A stretch of 64,000 bases of DNA from Ifrita kowaldi (GCA_013398055.1 VZRS01014850.1:248001-312000), one strand, 5' to 3'. Positions 26,336-39,769 are shown, numbered from the stretch's first letter. Translations and numbers: made by a program. Notes: a model not told the origin generated them from the letters alone.

Positions 26336-29300
26336 TAGTTGTCTGATTCAGTGACTTGATGGAGACTTGAGAATGCAGCTTTCAGGTTAACAGAGCTTCT
26401 TTGAACATATTCAATGTAATTACTGTAAAAATTAGAAGTTCTAAAATTTTCTACCGGTGAAAATCTGTGATGTCCACAGACCCCTTTCTTTGTGTGGTTT
26501 CAAACAGCAGTGGTGACCTCATAAGAAATTTTAAGCTTCATTAAGTTTGTACAGAGATTAGCTAGAGAACACTAATTCTTCATCACTCTATGAATGTAGA
26601 ATACATAATAGGTTAGAGCTGATTAAAAGATTTATCCCAGCATTGAAGGAATTGATATACAAAGACTGGGACTGCTCCAGACACGGAAAACAAGGGATGT
26701 CTTTGCAGTATATCTTTAGCCAGTCAAAAAAGCCAAACCTATATTCATAACTTGTTTCAAGATTGCCATTGCCCCATCCAACATTTTAGAGGTATGAATT
26801 CGATGCAAAGGAGGAAAGAGAGAGTAGAGTTTGAGACTTTAGTTGCAAAGAGATACAATATCACTGACAGCAGTGAAGCAGGGTATGTTGAACATTGTTT
26901 TTAAATTAAGCTTGTTATATGCATGTTCTCGTAAGTAGCTTGAATTTAGCTTCACTCTGCAGATCCAGTAGCATATTACATATGTTGGCCTCGCATGCCA
27001 GTTAGTTTATGCAATTTAGGACAACACTGGGGAATTTAAGAGAGATATTTGAGACAAATCTTGCACAGATGTTGGAGGAAAAAACACCAGTTTTCCAAAT
27101 CTCATGAGCAATGCAACTCAAGAAAATGAACTGTGTGGGGACAGCAGAGTAGAGCAACAGTGCTAAAATTTTGTATGGTTTTGATGGGTATTAAAAAGAA
27201 CCAGTTTTCTATTGGTTAGAGCATCACTTTCCAACAACGTGCTGAAAGAATTAGCACACCTGCCATTAACAGTTATTTTTACCACTCTCTGAATGTGCAA
27301 TTACTATTGTTATCTCTGCATGAATTCAGGATTTAATGTTAATTACTTAAGTGTTGCACTAAAGTGAAGATATATAAATCATAGGCTGAATTAGTAATCT
27401 AAGTCTAATAATTCCTATGCGCTATCAAATGTGTTTCAAGATCAAGCAGAATCCTCGAGTTCTGAAAGATTTTTTCATACTTCTTTTCACAACACAGGTT
27501 GTGTTGAACATACTTCTGGAGTGATAGTTGAAGCTTGACACTTTATTGGCAACAACCTTAAGGGTGATGTTATATGCAGAAATTCAGGCTTTCAAGAAGA
27601 GTGTAATAATGATGTTCTTGAGAACTTCAACAGAGAAGCCAACTGATAGCCAAAGTAAAAAAGCAAGTGCATCTTAGAAAAAAGTTCTTTTGCAATGAAA
27701 ACATTGGATTGATATTCATATTAACATATCCTAAATTTCTTTTGAAAGACTGGCTAATGATCAAACGTAAATAATGTGTTTAAGATTTATATAAAAGACG
27801 AAATATTTCTTGAAGTGAAACTGGTAAGATGACACAGACTTATATGCTTGCTTTTGAAGTATATGAACATCAAGTAAGATTAAATAAATGTCAGTGCTTC
27901 TAAATGAATGTGCCAATATTTTAAGAACCAGTCTAAGATCACCTAGGGCACGAATCAAACATCCCCAAATTTTTAAAATTACAATCTTTGAACTAATTCT
28001 GTGCAAGTCACTCTAGAGGCTAGAAAGGAATTCTAGATCTTTTCTCCAGGATAGTTAGTATTTAGTTCACTTCAACTCATTTCCCCTAACCTTCTTTAAA
28101 AAGGAAAAGCCTGTAGGCTTTCCACTAGTATTTACAGTCTGCTGCTGAAATCCTGTGTTGCTTTAACTCACAGGATCCGCTGTATGTCAAACACCAAAGC
28201 TTGCTTTGAATTTGTTCCTGCTTTCATATTTCATAATTTTTATGTCTTTTCTTGGAATACAAGGCAGCCTTGTATTCCACTCTTAGCTTGCCCTGATGAT
28301 TTTGTAAGATGCCTTCATATCCTTTTTAAGCTGCTTACTACTTTTGGTCATTCTTGCTGAATGTCTTCTGAACTTCTTCCAGTTTGCTCATACTTATTTT
28401 GAATTTGTCCATAGTCAGCTCTTATTCTCTGCCCTGAAAAGCTTAGTATTGGGAGCAAGATTTCCAACCTAAGTTTCTACTTTGTCTTTCAGGAACAGTC
28501 AGGGGAAAAGCAAATGTTGCAGCAGTCTTTAGATATCTAGATATTTCAGTAATAGTAGTAAGAAATCTGAAGCTCACAAACTTTTTAACAGATGAAAATA
28601 TTCACCAAATGAAAAATGAGACAAAAATAGAAAGAGATTAAAATAACACTAATATCACAAGCATGTCACAGAAGCTACTTAAAAGTAAAAAGCTTACATA
28701 TGAAGTAAACTTTATTCCAGAAATATTCTATAAAATTCAAAGTATATAGGAATATTTGCTACACTCCTGAAGATTCAAAGCAAATTGCCATTTGTCATAA
28801 TGAGCGAGTGTATCACCATATGGAAAAAAAATATAACGTAAAATATACAAGAAGCTCAGGGTGCATAGAAAACACAAGATTAATTTGTCATGGAGAAGTT
28901 TTTAAACTCTTACTTAGATTTACTGGCCTGGGTTTAGGAAAAAGGAGTAAAAGAAGTGAACAGAAAAAAATTATAACTGAAGCATATCTAATGTCCTGAG
29001 AATGCCATTCACGACCCACTTCATTGTCCCACATGAGTCCAACTGAACTTTAGAGAAGCTGAAGAATAATGTTTCCATAATTTCCATATTCTTCTACATT
29101 CTGCACAAAGCCATTAACTTCACAGTGCCACTTCACAGAACAAAGATAAGGGTGGAGACACCAAGTAAAATAATTCTAGGCCATTTGAATCACCATCCTC
29201 TAATGCTTGTTACAGGTATGGCTAGCAAGAGCCAGGGGTCAGGCAATAGTGTCAAACACACAGAGTCAGATGCTCGTATTGCTTTTCTTACACCCAGCTG

Positions 29301-32300
29301 AAGCTGCTCAGAAACACAAAGTGCCTGGCTTGAGAACACCGAGGACACTGGAAGCAGAGACCGTGCAGAGGCTGCCTAACCTCTGCATGCTCCCGTGCTC
29401 ATGCGCTGCACAAACTACTTACTCACCCAGCAAAAAAAAAGAGTATCAAAACATACCACATTTCCCAGCTCACATGGTCAATATCAGATCTAATGAATAA
29501 GCTAAGCTTCGAATTTTTAATTTTGTCATTAATCTTTTCTTTAGTTCATAATTTATATTTCCTCTTCTTCCCATCACTGAACATGCCATCCTGGCACTTG
29601 ACCATCTCTTTTTTTTTCTTTTTTTTTCTTTTTTTGCTCCTTGATATGAATATCATTCTTAGAAAGTTCCTTGGATCACAAAGCATTTTCTAAAGAGTTC
29701 TCTTGCTTTATTAGAATAATCATAAATATTTTATATTTTTTAGATAGTTCAGGCTTGAGAGCTCCTCTGAAAGTGATTGCAGAATTTTCATTCTCTAACA
29801 TGCAGTTACAGGACACCGGACTTTACTTGAGGGAAACAAAGGACTCTACAGGTATACAAAATACTTCTCATTTAAATTCATAGAAAAGGGGATTATAAGT
29901 AATTAGCTTCTCTGTAGAATTCATTTTGCTTTTATATGAGAAGAAATTGAGACAGTTTATTGACTAACTCTCAGGGTCACAGTTGGCATCTAAACAACTA
30001 ACCAAGCCAGTAGGAAAAATCGTTCAGTGTCTGATGCATCATGACATGCCAATAAGTAACTGAGGGAATAATTATAGAAGGAGTGGAGGAAAAGTAATTT
30101 CTAATTTAGTATGGCCATTATCTTGATCCATGTGAAAAATATATCATTTGCATAACAGTCTCAATCATCAAGGAAAGACTTTCAACTTCAATTACTGTTT
30201 TGCATGTATTCCACACATATTTTGGAAAAAGGGGCAATTTAATTTGGTGTGAAGAAATAAAGATAGCAAGTGAAAAGGAATAAAAAAATGAAAAAATGAA
30301 GCAGTCCAATGAATCTCGAAATAATTAAGCTAGAATAAAAAGCAGGTAATGGACCAGAATTTCAAGTTTTAGTTTAAAAAAGCCAGCATACCAGCATGGT
30401 TCACAGCTTTAACACAGATTTCACCACCTCAAAATGTATTTATCAAAAGTTTCAGAAATGGCTCTCTGTGAAGGAGAGCTCACAGCTGCACAGCTTAGCT
30501 CAGACACACATTTCTCAGTGATTTTAATGGAGTTTCAACATATAAGCCAAAGATCTCTCTCATTTAGCAAGGCAATCCTAAAACTCCACTTGTCATGTAA
30601 GTGTTTAAAAGGGCAATTTTCAAACCATTAAGTAGAACTCACGATGTTTGAGATCAACCATAAATCATTTGGTTACAAGATGTATTATTCAAATAATTAC
30701 AGCTACCTAGCTACTATTGTAATGTCAATTAGGTATATAGAACATTAGCTTTTAAAATTTTATTCTCCCGACACAGAATACTAGTGTTTTCTAGTAAGCT
30801 TACTCATTTAAATAAGGTGTATTTCTCAGCTTCTCTCATCTTGAGCTCCATACTCAACCTAAAACTTAAAATTTCTGCAGCAAGTAGTATTTCCCCCTGA
30901 AGAGGAGAAAACAGAGAAACCAGTAGGAGGATCTGAAACAGAAATACCCCAAAGCATGACCCGTTAGAGATAAAATACACCAAAAAAAAAAAAAAAAGCT
31001 AAGTACACAGTAGTTTGATCTGAAAATCAATGTTAGCAATAAACCAGAAATTAAAAATACTTAACTGCTGTCTTATATAGTCATTGTTGACAGTCACTAC
31101 ACTGTCATGTAACAGCATCTTCCAGGCATTCCTTCCCTTCACACTTTGCCCCAGTTCAGACTAGCCTCTTCTAAAGAATTTTGTGAAAGCCTGAACAAAG
31201 TGCTCAGAATATTTGTTTTCTGATCTTTTTCGAATTTTTCTGGTCTCAGAAGCAGGTCCTTGAAATGAGATAATTTGTGCTAGAGGATATCAGCTAAACT
31301 AACAAGGAGGACATGTGGCAGTGCCCTTCTGACACCATCAATACTGATCGGGTTCACCTTCTCTATCCAGGAGTAGCACTGCTGAGGGTTTTCTCCCATT
31401 AGCTTCTTACTATTTTTGACCTGTAACTGGCAGAACCATCAGCTTTACTGAAGGCAATCTACTAGTGGTTAGCTTAGAAACGTTTTGTAAAAAAAAGAAG
31501 TCACATAAAAATAGCTTGGCATCTTCTGCCTCCTTTACCACGTAGATACAGTAGATGTTGTAAGCCAGTTAATAGTCACGAAAGGCAAAAAATGCTTTAA
31601 CAGCACTGTGCTCTACTAATGCAATGAAGGAACTGGAGTTAAGATAGAAGAAACTGAGATTGATAAGGCCCATGTATATGAGATAATGTAAAGAAAAATA
31701 ACTGTCACCATCTCGTTTATTTAACACCACTGAAGTCAAGATAAGATGAGAAAGAAGAGAGAAAATGAAATAATTTACAATATTTTTAGGCATGTAGTTA
31801 TAGCCCAAATTAGAGAACTTGAGCAACTTGACAAATAACAGTTTTCAGAAGGCATCTCAGACAAAGTCACTCGGATACCCTAGTCCTTTACTGAATACAG
31901 TAATTGACTGAAGGAGAAACCTACTTTTTTACTTTTTTAATCCAGCATCTAAATTAGGTGTATGAAGTTGAACATCATTCAGATACTCCATTGTCCACAG
32001 CAATAAGTGTGAAAGAAACACGGTGAATTTAAAACAAAGATGAGCTAACAAAACTTAAGGCAACCTTTGGATGATATTTCTACCTGAAGTACTGTCTCAT
32101 TGCTCATTTCCATAAATAAATCTCTCTTTGTCTAAGGGGAAAAAATATAGCAACACTGTAATTTTTCCCACACAGGCACTGAAATTATTTGTGTTGTATA
32201 TACTACACTAAAGAATTTAAATTAGCCCTGTAAATTTAAACATGTTGTGGCTTTTTACTGTCATTTCTTCTATCAGAGTACTGCATCATCAAAGTTCTTT

Positions 32301-33434
32301 TAAAGAGATTGTGATTGTTAAGATGGCAGCATTCATGTTTTGTTGTTATTGCACAGACCTTTCCCTGCAAGCCCTGTATGTTATACTCCTAGAATCCCAT
32401 TTTAATCTTCCACTACCTCAGAACACATGCTACTTACTCAAAGCCTATATATTGTGATGATACATCAATTTTAAACAGTGGCCACAGTTAGTTCTGAAGA
32501 AAGTTAAACTTTCACTATTACTTATATGTGTAGCTGCTGTTAGAAGACATCCACACCCCCAGTTTAACCTATGGATAGCTGTACCTTAGCATTTTTTAAT
32601 GAAGTTGCTGAGCTTAACATATTTTCAGGAGGCACTAGATAGACTAATAAAAAAGGGTCTTATTAAAAAAATTTCCCCTCCCGCCAAAGCCATCCACCTT
32701 TTTTAACCAGTGAAAACACACTCAAAATCTGTCAAAGTACTCACAAATATTCTTATTCAAGGTCTGCATTGGCAGAGTTCCAGAAACCTGCAAGGTGTGC
32801 TCAAATTACACAAAAAAAGAGCATGTTGCAATTGTTGACATTGTCAGCATAAAATGCTTAGCATAAGGTGTATGTCTCAGAACTCAGGCTGGCATCCCTT
32901 AGCATTCAGAAGATTAAAAAGTAACTAATCTCACATGCTTTGATGAGTACACAAGTAAACTCTTCATTATCCAAATTCAAAGCAAGAAAGACCTATTTAG
33001 CCATGAACAAGCTGCTGATCTGTCAACTTCAACACCGAATATGAGCACAGGTCTGCAACCTTCCAAAACCCCTCTGAAATCCTAAACTCCATTTTTCCTG
33101 TAACAAAGATTAATATCCTTCAGGCTTTGGGATCTAAGTACATTCAGATGAATGAGGTCAGCAACCACATTTGTAAGGCAAGCTGCCACAGATTAGTTTC
33201 TAAGAGACAACTGGTTTATTCAGGTTAAAAAGGGGCGATTGCCCAGAGCATTGAGTATAAACAACAGGAAAAAAAATCCATAAGGTATCTCTGGAGTGCA
33301 ATACTTACTGTGTTAACTGTTCAAGTCATTTATTCACTGTACACTGCACATTCAGTGCAGACTCTATAGAGGACTAACTGAACAGTTTGAAAACACATAC
33401 CCGATAGCAAATATTCCAGATATTTTTCAGACAT
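26336..33434. other. AT-rich intronic sequence, nothing recognised
   Basis: Seven kb without a recognised exon or element. Contents noted are a locally GC-richer patch at 29207-29410 without a known family match, a T-run broken by C at 29608-29634, and an A-run at about 30981-30998. Confidence 0.4.
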
Positions 33435-33442
33435 GCTTACCT
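33435..33442 (-). other. FSTL5: Splice donor of the FSTL5 exon
   Basis: On the minus strand the exon ends ...AAAG and is followed by GTAAGC, a near-consensus 5' splice site. The break falls after the first base of a glycine codon. This agrees with the conserved FFKG that ends the Kazal module in the family. Without the splice, the frame would run into a stop a few codons further on. Confidence 0.9.
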
Positions 33443-33689
33443 TTAAAGAAACAATCTTCGTTGTGTACAATGGTGATCTTTTGCTTTTTCAGACAGGCAG
33501 CCCTGTGCACTTCACAGTGGTTTTCATAGAATTCTCCATCAGACCCACACACAGGTTTGTAATGTGGCTTGCAGTGCTCCATGCACAGACACTCGGCTTG
33601 GCCAGTCTTCCCATTCACAACGCAGTGTCTGCCCAGACCACAGTACTTGTTTTCACATGATCCAAAATGGCCATCCTGACCAAGATACC
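33441..33689 (-). CDS. FSTL5: FSTL5 internal exon, follistatin/Kazal module
   Basis: This is a coding exon of a secreted follistatin-like glycoprotein. The exon is 249 bp. It starts with two bases completing a split codon, continues with 82 whole codons without a stop, and ends with one base of the next codon, so both flanking introns are phase 1. The peptide has ten cysteines in two blocks. The first is a follistatin-type EGF-like part (CENKYCGLGRHC, then AECLC). The second is a Kazal part containing the motif VCGSDGEFYENHCEVHRAAC, a spacer KKQKITIVHNEDC, and the end FFK. From family knowledge, FSTL5 has this module near the N-terminus, followed by an EF-hand pair, two Ig domains and a C-terminal beta-propeller-like region; none of those was found here. 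The end of the exon matches my memory of vertebrate FSTL5 almost residue for residue and FSTL4 much less well. The start codon lies outside this exon. The gene call is strong, but the exon number is not determined. Confidence 0.93.
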
Positions 33690-33710
33690 CTTAAAAAAGA
33701 AAAAAAAAAG
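33690..33710 (-). other. FSTL5: Splice acceptor of the FSTL5 exon
   Basis: Read on the minus strand, a 17-base run of T broken by one C, with a C at its upstream end, leads into AAG directly before the exon. This is a strong 3' splice site. The reading frame stays open from this point, and the next residues (YLGQDGHFGSC) resemble the remembered FSTL5 sequence just before the first cysteines. Confidence 0.85.
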
Positions 33711-34045
33711 TTTTGATTTAATAATTACATTTTGCTTAATTGCATGCAAGATACAAAAATGATTGATTTGTGTAAGTGAAGTGAGACTGTCTTTTGTAAC
33801 ATCCTTGACTAATATTAAACATAGGTCAGCCTGATGTTAAACAAATTTTGTCTCTTTATCATGACTTTTATACTTTTAATCATTGTTATAGGCTAACTGT
33901 AATTAAGAGCAAGATCTAACAACAAGAGTTACTCTTCATTAAAAAATTCGCAGTAAATAATTACTTTTTTAAGTATACTGAAGTTTGTTGCCTTAAGATT
34001 GCTATACTATTGCATGTAATAGAACAATGCATTCTCTAGAATTTA

Positions 34046-34178
34046 GATCATAGGATGTCTCAAATTGGAAGGGACCCATAAGGACCAAATCTAACTCTGT
34101 ACTCCTTGCAGGACTACCTAAAACTAAACCATGCAGTTAATGGAAACTTCCAGAAGCTCCATGAACTCTGACAGGCAC
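34046..34178 (-). mobile_element. CR1 3' end, minus strand
   Basis: The plus strand reads ATCATAGGATGTCTCAAATTG, GGAAGGGACCCATAAGGACC, GGACTACCTAAAACTAAACC and CATGAACTCTGACAGGCAC. Inverted, this is the tail class seen in element B (TGTGGGGCCCTTCCAACTC type). The element lies about 360 bp upstream of the FSTL5 exon, on the same strand. Confidence 0.8.
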
Positions 34179-37100
34179 ATAAAACAGACATTCACACATT
34201 GAGACTGATACATGAGAATAACTAGAGCTGAATCAGGGCTCTTAATCAATATGGAGAATTTTTTAAAAACCAACAAAACCTCTGTGGTGGCAATACAATG
34301 ACATTTGAGGAAACAAAGCATGAAGAGCAAGACTGATATCAAATGAATGGTGGCTAGAAGGAGACACATGAGCCTCTAGTGGTATTTCAATAACACAAAT
34401 GTGATATGTATAGCAAACTGAGCTTTAGGAGTGCTGCAGTAGAAATAGAGGCCTTTGTGCTGGCCACAACTTCCAATTCCTTCTGTTCCTAAAACATGGA
34501 AATGGATTGTCTACATCAGGATACCAAAGCCACCTATCCGCTTTCTATCCTACCTGTGCTGCTGCCACCATGAAAGATAAGTACTGTTGTCAGTAGCAGA
34601 TCTCTTGGTGAAAGGGGAAGTTCAGCGCACAATAATATTTCCTTGTTATATCCTCAGTTTCCATTTTAACTGCCATAGAATAACTATGGCTTTTTGGCAA
34701 GAGAAAGGGTATGATGTGAAAACGAAAGCAGAATCGTCAATTGCAATTACCAATTAAGTAGGTGTCCTGAAAATATAATTGTGTCATAAAATATGTATAA
34801 AAATACTAAAATGTCTCCAAATGTGGGAATAGACACTGCCCTTCACAGTTACTTCATTTTATTCTCTCGCTCCACACTCCTAATGTCCAGAACAAACACA
34901 TAGTATTCTAATTCTTTGCAACACTCTCCTTATCCTCACAGCCTAGCTGAATCCATCCATGGCTAACCCAAACAAAAATAGCATGAAGAAGCAAATCACA
35001 GTGTGTAATTTGGTAGTAATTTGGTCATATTAGATTCATTTTCCATAGTGAAGCTAACATGTCAATACCATAGCTTGACGCACATTCCTTCAAGCAACTG
35101 AGAATTCATGTTCTTCACTTCAGTGGCAGAAATAAAATCTCACCACTTTTTCTTCTGAAGACTATGGTTCTATTAGACAACCATGCCTTGACTTCTTACT
35201 TTTTCACACAGCACAAATTTTCTAGACAAATGTACTGCAGAAAGCACACAACCATGAAATTTGGCTCTAATGACATGCTTTCACTATATTACTTGATAAC
35301 AATTTCAGCATGACGTTGAGAGGACTACATATTCACCTCAGGTTTTGTATGGCTGATATAACTACACTACAGTGATTTTTACACACATGTACAGACCAGA
35401 CTGATGGTGGGTTTAACTGCTCATGCACCAAAATGACTTGAAACAGGAAAACATTAAAAATTTCCCATAAGTTTTTGAAAGTATTTCTCCTTGTGCCAAT
35501 GTATCACCACTATACACGAGCAACAGTCATCAGCTGACAGAAATTAATGCAAACCAAATTTCCCTATTTCCTTATGCTAAAGCTAAGCTCAAATAAAGCT
35601 TTGCAATGTCCAAGAGTGCTTTACAGCACAGGTCATGTATTCATGTTACTGAATCTAAGAACTTCTTTGAAGTGACGGAATTGTTACAGTTTGAGGACAA
35701 AGTGCATAAACCATTATTATTTCTGCTTTCTTAATTGAAGATAAAGATCTCAGATCTCCATCTGACAACTGCTCTGAATTATTGAGAGGTGTGTGGTGAC
35801 TCAAAAATGTACTCTGCTGTATGTTATGAATATAGAACTCATTTAAGACTTCTCTTGGGACTTCATCTTAGTACTATAATTGAATCTGATGCCTGAATGC
35901 AAAACACCTTCTTTCAGATAGGGGAGAATAATTTACAATAGATATATAGATATTTATGATATAACATATACCAATTTTGTACATCAATAAACAAGCAACT
36001 TTTCTGCCCTAATGAAAAACAGTATTTATTATGAAATGTTTTATATATGTCTTCATTTTATACCATTAACTATTCCAAAACAATACATAAATTTGCATAC
36101 ATCACTGCATAGGCAACTCCTTCAACCGAAGTCTGTGGTAAAACTCCCACTGACCTCAAGAGAAGCAGGATTCTTTCTCCAGATACAATCTGAAGCCTTC
36201 AGTTAGCATTAAGTTATAGCCTTAAGTTCCACCATGTTTAACAGGCACTGTTCTTTGCTGAAAAGGAGCAGCTATGTAGTGTTTCCAGTGGTTTATAGTG
36301 CATATTCAAGAAAAAACAGTTAAAAGAGTACTCTGAAACAGTCCACCAAACAGTGGTTACTAGATTACCAGATCACTCACAACAAAGAAATAAATAAAAT
36401 TCATGCAATTCCAAAACAGGCAACAAAATGCTCACGAACATAAATTTGAACTAAACATGCACCCAATTATGAAAATGTAAACAAATCAATCAATCTAAAG
36501 AGCTACTGAGGGATACCAAAAAATGGTTTAGATATAAGTTAAAAAAACAAATGAACAACCAAAATCCAGCTTAAGTAAAACCAGCTTCTGCTGCTTTTCA
36601 CTGCTCCAGTCCAAATTGCAAAAATCACTATGTTTGGCAAATCCTTCATTTCCTTTTTTGTTTCCAAAAAAGGTACTTCCATAATTTTAATCTTGGAATA
36701 GAACTGCTACTAAGCTACAGGAATCTTGCCATTAACAAAAGAGAAACCATATTTTAAACCAATATGGGCTGTGACATGCAACCCATTCAGGAACACCTGA
36801 CTATTTCAGTCACTATCAGGAAATTGGGACTATTACTCTTCCTTCCTGGATTTATTATTATTGGAGGTATACTTTTGATACCTTGATAATGGATGAGGTT
36901 TTTTTCAGTTTGTTGGGGTTTTTTAGGTTTTTTTTGGTTGGGTTTCTTGATGTCAGTGCAGATAAGTCTCCTGGGATAAAACTGCTTAGGGTGCAGCACC
37001 CATTCAGGAGACCATCATCATCACAAACACCAAGTTTTTCAGAAGGCTGTTATTCTGTTTAAGCACTTAGATTTAGAAAGTTAGTCCAAGATGAACTTAG

Positions 37101-38760
37101 GCTCCTATATCTAGATATAATCAGTAATTTAGTTAAGAAGGTAAGCGGCATAGCATAGCCAATATTAAGAAAGCCAGGAAGTCAGGATGACAAATAATCT
37201 AGCCACGAATGCTAATACTTTTCCAGGAATTGTTATTGCTTATGTGATTATAGGCACATCGACATTTTTCAAATGCCACAACACAAAAATAGGGAAGTAT
37301 GTACCCATATGAGCCATGTACTCTGAATTTCCAGCCAAAAAAAGTAAAATATTTACACATTCTGAGAGGATCTACAGTACTACAGGAAACAAAATGTACT
37401 TTGTTCCATCTGATAGTAAGTAAGGAAACATTCAAATTATCATAGCCTTAAGTTAAAAAAAAAATAAAAATCACACTTTAAGAACTATCACTAAAAATGT
37501 ATTACACCCGAAACAGCCAAAGCAGTCACATGGATTTTTCAGATTCTCTGGAAATTTAAAACTCTAGACAGATATCAAATGGAAGAGCAAACAAAAAATG
37601 TTTTTTTATTTCTAGAAAGTAGAGAAATTAAATTGTTATAACTTTTAAGAAAAGAATTAACAAATACAATTTCAAGTTGTCAGTTGGAATTCCTCATAGA
37701 GGTTTCCTATTTAAAGGCTAGTTCAACAGCATCCATAGCTGAGCAAGTCGTAGGCCACGCTCTGATTAATTTACAGCCGGGAATTAAGCCGATGTTTTAG
37801 CATGCAAAAGACTCACAGAAATACATACTTTGTCCTTTTATCAAATCAGTTTAGAGAAACGTTGCACAAGGAAACTTTGGAAATTCATGAGAGTATGAAA
37901 TCACCATGTTCTACAGTTGGCCCTGGGCTGGAATACACACACACACAGACACAGACTTTCTGTATGCTGAGCAGTCTCTCACAAACTCAGACTGGCTTCT
38001 TATTTCCCTAGCAATATAATTTGCATTCATGGCTTCTATCCTAACTTGCTGCATTACCCACGTGTCACGCAAAACAACGTGGTACCTATTTTTCAAGACA
38101 ATGCACCGATATTTTGTGTGCAAATAACTATTGGTAATTTCCAGGGTCAAAAGACCTGTGTACCATTCCCTGCTCTTCTATTTAAAACCGTTCTTTAAAT
38201 GCCAATTCCAGCTCTACAGCTGTATCTTTGCTTAATACAGTATCCAGGAAAGGCCTAACCAAGACTGTAATCCTTATTTTAGTAAGTGTTCAGTGTAGTC
38301 TCAGGTTTCAGTAGCAAATAAGATTGATCACCATCTACCATTAACACTCACAGGGAATTAACACCGAGCATGACCCCAGTATGAACTGTGAGAATCTGCT
38401 CATAAATATTAAAACTCTAGACTTTTTATATTTTTGAACTGTAGTATTTTAGCAACAGTTCTTTAACAATTTTTTATTTCACTAGCGAGACCAGATTGTA
38501 ATTACATTGACTAAACATGACACTAAATCTGCACTACTCATTATCCAGAACGCTTGGTATACAAAACTGTTCAGAAATTTAGATTTTTTTTTTTTTTTAA
38601 TTTTGGTTAGGGATATTTTGGGCAGAGGACAAAGTTTGAAAAAAAGAGTGGATTATTTGAGAGCAAATAAAAAAATTATTCAAAATATGTCCATATAATG
38701 ATTGCGGTAATCAATTCCCACCACATAACAGCACATATCTTAACAAACTAAAGACAACTA
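34179..38760. other. AT-rich intronic sequence with minor simple repeats
   Basis: No exon or mobile element was recognised. There is a T/G-rich patch at 36898-36945, a short (CA)n-type stretch at 37933-37955, and a T-run at 38585-38599. Confidence 0.45.
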
Positions 38761-39175
38761 GTGGTTCAAAGATGGGAGGGTAGAAAACAAGGACAAACAA
38801 AGGCCCCACAGCCATGCAGGGGCAGGACGAGGACCTGCAGCTGCAGCCCATGGCCCTCAGCAGCAGCCCCTTGCAGCTCACACCCCCCAGCCCTGCTCCC
38901 ACCTGCAGGAGTGAAAGAAAATCATACACACGGCTCATCATTATCTTGCTGTGTCAGGGTTTCCTTTCAGCAGCAGCCAAGTAAGCTGGAGTGCTTTATA
39001 CAATAGTTTATTTTGGCTGTGTGTAAAACTAGTTTTTGGCTGGGTCTTGTACTATCCTCTTCTCCGTTCTTTGCTGCCTGCCCCCTCTGCCCTCAGACGC
39101 ACACTCACCCTCCTTTCCTCCCCTCCCTCCTTCCTTGCAGGGGCACTGGAAGTACTGTAAAGATCCACACCTCCA
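38761..39175. other. GC-rich patches, unassigned
   Basis: The stretch 38800-38912 is markedly GC-rich, with repeated CTGCAG/CAGC motifs and C-runs. After a more ordinary interval, 39060-39145 is C/T-rich (CCCTCCTTTCCTCCCCTCCC) and ends TTGCAGG. Overlapping open frames in several directions point to base composition rather than a gene. It could be a diverged LTR or other avian repeat, but I do not recognise one. Confidence 0.4.
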
Positions 39176-39769
39176 TAGAACTTGATTAAGACCTTCTGGT
39201 GGGCTCAGTACTTATCAGTGAGGACCAACAGAAATTGACACAGGCATTATGACTGCACAGGCTTTTATCAACCTTAAAAGTCAAGCCTAAATACACTCTG
39301 GAAAATAAGGGTCTGTATTCAAATAAAGTGACTTTCTTACTGCCCTATAAAGGCAAGTTGGAACAAATTAGGAGAAAGTGACACACTTTTAAACGCAATA
39401 ATATGCAAAAGTACAGTGAGAAAAAGGAGAACGAAATAGTACCAAGTAATACCAAGGAAATCTGTAAATGCTGAATACCCAGCTATTAATCTAAAATATT
39501 GAAACCTCCCAAAAAAGTGCATCTGTCAGCCAGCACCAGTCAGGTTAGCATCTTTGTCCATATGAATCTGTTTCTCTTGCCATCACTTAGCAGCCATCTT
39601 CAGCAAAATTCACAGAATTTAGTTTCCTCAGAAAAGAGAAAAATAGTATCATACCTCCTTTGCTTGGAGGAAATTGAAGACCAGGAACAAAAACACCACA
39701 TAAGAAAATGAGGAGAAATTACAATACAACCAGAGCTACACAAAAACCTGTTTTGCTTATAAGGCAGAA

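Larger units (their letters stand above)
1..33440 (-). other. FSTL5: FSTL5 intron downstream of the Kazal exon (partial)
   Basis: The sequence from the exon donor to the left edge is inferred to be the start of the next phase-1 intron. I looked for the next module of the family (the segment after FFKGD, then the EF-hand part) on the minus strand and did not see it. A short exon could have been missed by eye. Contents are an A/C-rich tract at 3.3 kb, nested CR1 copies at 12.8-13.7 kb, CR1 tails at 16.1 and 26.2 kb, an LTR terminus at 18.4 kb, and another A/C-rich tract at 21.6 kb. Confidence 0.7.

Noticed and set aside
33433..33660. Plus-strand open frame of 75 codons across the FSTL5 exon
   Set aside because: It is the antisense shadow of the exon. 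The minus strand carries the cysteine pattern, motif and splice sites.
33441..33689. FSTL4 as the identity of the exon
   Set aside because: The residues around KKQKITIVHNEDCFFK and GQAEC fit FSTL5. The FSTL4 sequence I remember differs at many of these positions.
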